Assembly: GCA_049317545.1 (NCBI GenBank)
Contig: JBMOIB010000148.1
Coordinates: 1-6,736 of the forward strand
DNA length: 6,736 nucleotides
Origin: REEB506 sp049317545
GTDB taxonomy: Bacteria; Pseudomonadota; Alphaproteobacteria; Caulobacterales; Aquidulcibacteraceae
Direction: 5' to 3'
In this document: positions 4,801 through 6,736 of the stretch, in pieces
Position numbering within the stretch: position 1 is the first letter of the stretch
Layout of the letters: each line of letters begins with the position of its first letter
Position numbers and translations under genes: made by a program
Notes under the pieces: generated by a model
What the model saw: the letters and a program-made list of their open reading frames with translations, nothing else
Told to the model about the DNA's origin: nothing
The model's database searches: none

Positions 4801-6736
4801 ATGCGATTTATCGTCTTTGCGGCCGCTGCGCTCGCGCTGACGGGCCAAGCTGCCGCTCAAGGTGCAGCGCCGGTCGTGAAAACCGAGCGCGGGCAGCTCA
4901 TGCTCGAAAACGTTCCGCCGACGCCGCCGCCCGTGCGCGAACGCCTGCGCCAATACGTCAACACCCGCGGCGCGAGCTTCCAGGGCTTCACGCCGGACGG
5001 CGGCGCGATCATCGCGACGCGCTTCGCTGACGCTGCGCAACTCCATAAGGTCGATCGCCCCCTCGGCATGCGCCGGCAATTGACGTTCTACCCCGAGCCG
5101 GTCGGCGGCGCGGCGATGCGGCCGGATGGGTCCGGCCAATTCGCCTTCGGCAAGGACACGGGCGGTGACGAATTTTTCCAGGCCTACCTGTTTGATCCAA
5201 AATCCGGATCGGCGGCCGCCTTCACCGAACCGGGCACGCGCAACCAGAGCCTGACCTGGAGCCGCGACGGCAAGATCGCCGCATGGTCCCGCGCCACCAA
5301 GGACAGCGGCGACTACGACATTCTGATCGCAGATCCAGCCAAGCCGGACACGCGCAAGGTCTTGTTCAAAGGCAAAGGCGCGATCTCGCCGCAGGACTTC
5401 TCGCCGGACGGCAAAACGCTTCTCGTGCAGGAAAGCATCTCCGTCGCGAAGTCGCGGCTGTTCACGCTCGACGTCGCGGCCCAGAAGCTCACCGAGATCA
5501 CACCGGAGCTGAACGTCTCGTACGACGGCGGCGCGTTTCTGGCTGACGGCAAGTCGATCCTCACGAACTCGGACGAAGGATCGGACTTCACGCGCCTCGT
5601 GAAGATCGATCTCGCAACCGGCAAGCGCACCGTGCTCACGCCGGGGCTGACCTGGGACGTCGAGAACTACACGCTCGCCAAGGACGGCAAGACGATCGCG
5701 TATGTCGTGAACGTCGCCGGCGCTTCCGAGCTCAAGCTCCTGAACGCCGAAACCGGCGCGGCGCTGCCGGCGCCGAAGCTGCCGGCCGGCGTGATCGGCG
5801 GGATCGAGTTCGACGATGCGGCGACGAAGCTCGGATTCACGCTGAATTCGGCCACCGCTCCTTCCGATGTCTACGTCTATTCCCTTAAGGACGGCGCCCT
5901 CACCCGCTGGACGGAATCGGAAGTGGGCGGCCTCGATCCGGCGACGTTCGTCGCGCCGAAGCTCGTGACGTTCAAAACCTTCGACAGCGGCAAGAAGGGC
6001 GGACCGAAGGAGATCTCGGCCTGGGTTTACACGCCCAACAAGCCCGGACCGCACCCCGCCATCATCAGCATCCATGGCGGCCCGGAAGGCCAGTCGCGCC
6101 CGACCTTTTCGTCGACCATCCAGTATTGGGTGAACGAGCTGGGCGTGGCGGTGATCCTGCCGAACGTGCGCGGCTCGACAGGGTACGGCAAAACCTTTGT
6201 CGGTCTCGACAACGGCCTGAAGCGCCTCGACAGCGTCAAGGACATCGGCGCGACGCTCGACTGGATGGCGGCCTCCAAGCAATTCGACATGAGCCGCGTC
6301 GTCGCCTACGGCGGCAGCTACGGCGGCTACATGGTCTACGCGTCGATGATCATGTTCCCGGAGCGCTTCGCGGCCGGCGTCGACATTGTCGGCATCAGCC
6401 ACTTCCGCACCTTCCTGGAGAACACCAGCGGCTATCGCCGCGACCTGCGCCGCGTCGAGTACGGCGATGAGCGCGACCCCAAGATCGCGAAGTTCTTCGA
6501 AGAGATGGCGCCGCTCAACAATGCCGGGAAAATCAAGACGCCGATGTTCGTCGTGCACGGGCAGAACGATCCGCGCGTCCCGGTGAGCGAAGCGCGCCAG
6601 ATGGTGGAGGCGTTCCGCAAAAACGGCGTCGAAACCTGGGTCATGGTCGCCAAGGACGAAGGCCACGGCTTCCAGAAAAAGGCCAACCAGGAGGCCCAGC
6701 GCGAGGCCGAGACGCTGTTCTTCGCGAAAGTGCTCG
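4801..6736 (+). CDS. Exported S9 family (prolyl oligopeptidase-like) serine peptidase, 3' truncated by window end
   Basis: The frame runs from ATG 4801 to the window edge: 645 residues with no stop, probably close to complete because the catalytic domain is almost finished. Residues 1-19 are a short signal peptide (one arginine, an alanine/leucine-rich core, likely cleavage after Ala17-Ala18-Ala19), so the enzyme should act in the periplasm or outside. Residues about 40-400 show repeated blade-like segments (FTPDGG, WSRDGKIAAWS, FSPDGKTLL, LADGKSIL, LAKDGKTIAY), as expected for the beta-propeller that filters substrates in this family. The alpha/beta-hydrolase domain follows: HGGPEGQ (425-431) and NVRGSTGYGK (455-464), nucleophile Ser506 in GGSYGGYM, Asp590 in HGQNDPRVP, His622 in EGHGF. 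It probably cleaves short peptides, perhaps next to proline, as a dipeptidyl- or acylaminoacyl-peptidase type; the exact specificity cannot be read. It follows the peptide-type ABC ATPase in a likely operon. Confidence 0.94.
   Translation, partial: MRFIVFAAAALALTGQAAAQGAAPVVKTERGQLMLENVPPTPPPVRERLRQYVNTRGASFQGFTPDGGAIIATRFADAAQLHKVDRPLGMRRQLTFYPEPVGGAAMRPDGSGQFAFGKDTGGDEFFQAYLFDPKSGSAAAFTEPGTRNQSLTWSRDGKIAAWSRATKDSGDYDILIADPAKPDTRKVLFKGKGAISPQDFSPDGKTLLVQESISVAKSRLFTLDVAAQKLTEITPELNVSYDGGAFLADGKSILTNSDEGSDFTRLVKIDLATGKRTVLTPGLTWDVENYTLAKDGKTIAYVVNVAGASELKLLNAETGAALPAPKLPAGVIGGIEFDDAATKLGFTLNSATAPSDVYVYSLKDGALTRWTESEVGGLDPATFVAPKLVTFKTFDSGKKGGPKEISAWVYTPNKPGPHPAIISIHGGPEGQSRPTFSSTIQYWVNELGVAVILPNVRGSTGYGKTFVGLDNGLKRLDSVKDIGATLDWMAASKQFDMSRVVAYGGSYGGYMVYASMIMFPERFAAGVDIVGISHFRTFLENTSGYRRDLRRVEYGDERDPKIAKFFEEMAPLNNAGKIKTPMFVVHGQNDPRVPVSEARQMVEAFRKNGVETWVMVAKDEGHGFQKKANQEAQREAETLFFAKVL

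Noticed and set aside
4651..6666. A 671-codon open frame on the minus strand opposite the S9 peptidase
   Set aside because: It mirrors the codon structure of a GC-biased real gene. The translation is rich in Arg, His, Ala, Asp and Val with no recognisable domain, while the plus strand encodes a complete S9 fold with catalytic triad.

Overview
The window is high-GC DNA in which almost every base is coding. It carries seven genes, two of them cut by the window edges. COQ7-type ubiquinone synthesis, a DsbB-like quinone-linked oxidase, an ExoD-family membrane protein and a methyltransferase resembling mitochondrial NDUFAF5 together point to an alphaproteobacterium. A Caulobacterales/Hyphomonadaceae-type host is plausible, but that is an inference from gene content and style; no taxonomic marker is present.

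Layout. (1) Bases 1-402, plus strand: the C-terminal part of an NDUFAF5/BioC-like SAM methyltransferase. It converges on the next gene, and the two genes share a palindromic CTAG as stop codons on opposite strands. (2) Bases 399-2801, minus strand: a compact four-gene run, in transcription order exoD-like, dsbB-like, coq7, GNAT acetyltransferase. dsbB/coq7 overlap by 8 nt and coq7/GNAT by 4 nt (GTGA), so at least the last three are probably one translationally coupled unit. exoD lies 54 nt upstream of dsbB with no visible terminator between them. (3) Bases 2802-2936: a 135-bp divergent intergenic region with several GC-rich inverted repeats, one of which places the Shine-Dalgarno of the next gene in a hairpin loop. 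(4) Bases 2937-6736, plus strand: a fused double-NBD oligopeptide-type ABC ATPase, followed after 34 nt by an exported S9 (prolyl-oligopeptidase family) serine peptidase that runs off the window edge with its whole catalytic triad present.

How the genes may work together. COQ7 makes ubiquinone, which is the electron acceptor DsbB uses to reoxidise the periplasmic thiol oxidase, so the minus-strand unit pairs quinone synthesis with a quinone consumer. The plus-strand pair suggests peptide salvage: an exported peptidase trims peptides and a Dpp/Opp-type importer takes them up. The permease and binding-protein genes of that importer are not in the window.

I found no RNA gene, mobile element, CRISPR array, pseudogene or clear intrinsic terminator. 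All genes belong to recognisable families and I do not see an undescribed multi-gene system. The points most worth a second look are the loss of the usual cysteine motif in the ABC ATPase C-terminal tail, the hairpins before its start codon, the shared CTAG stop, and the two operon pairings.
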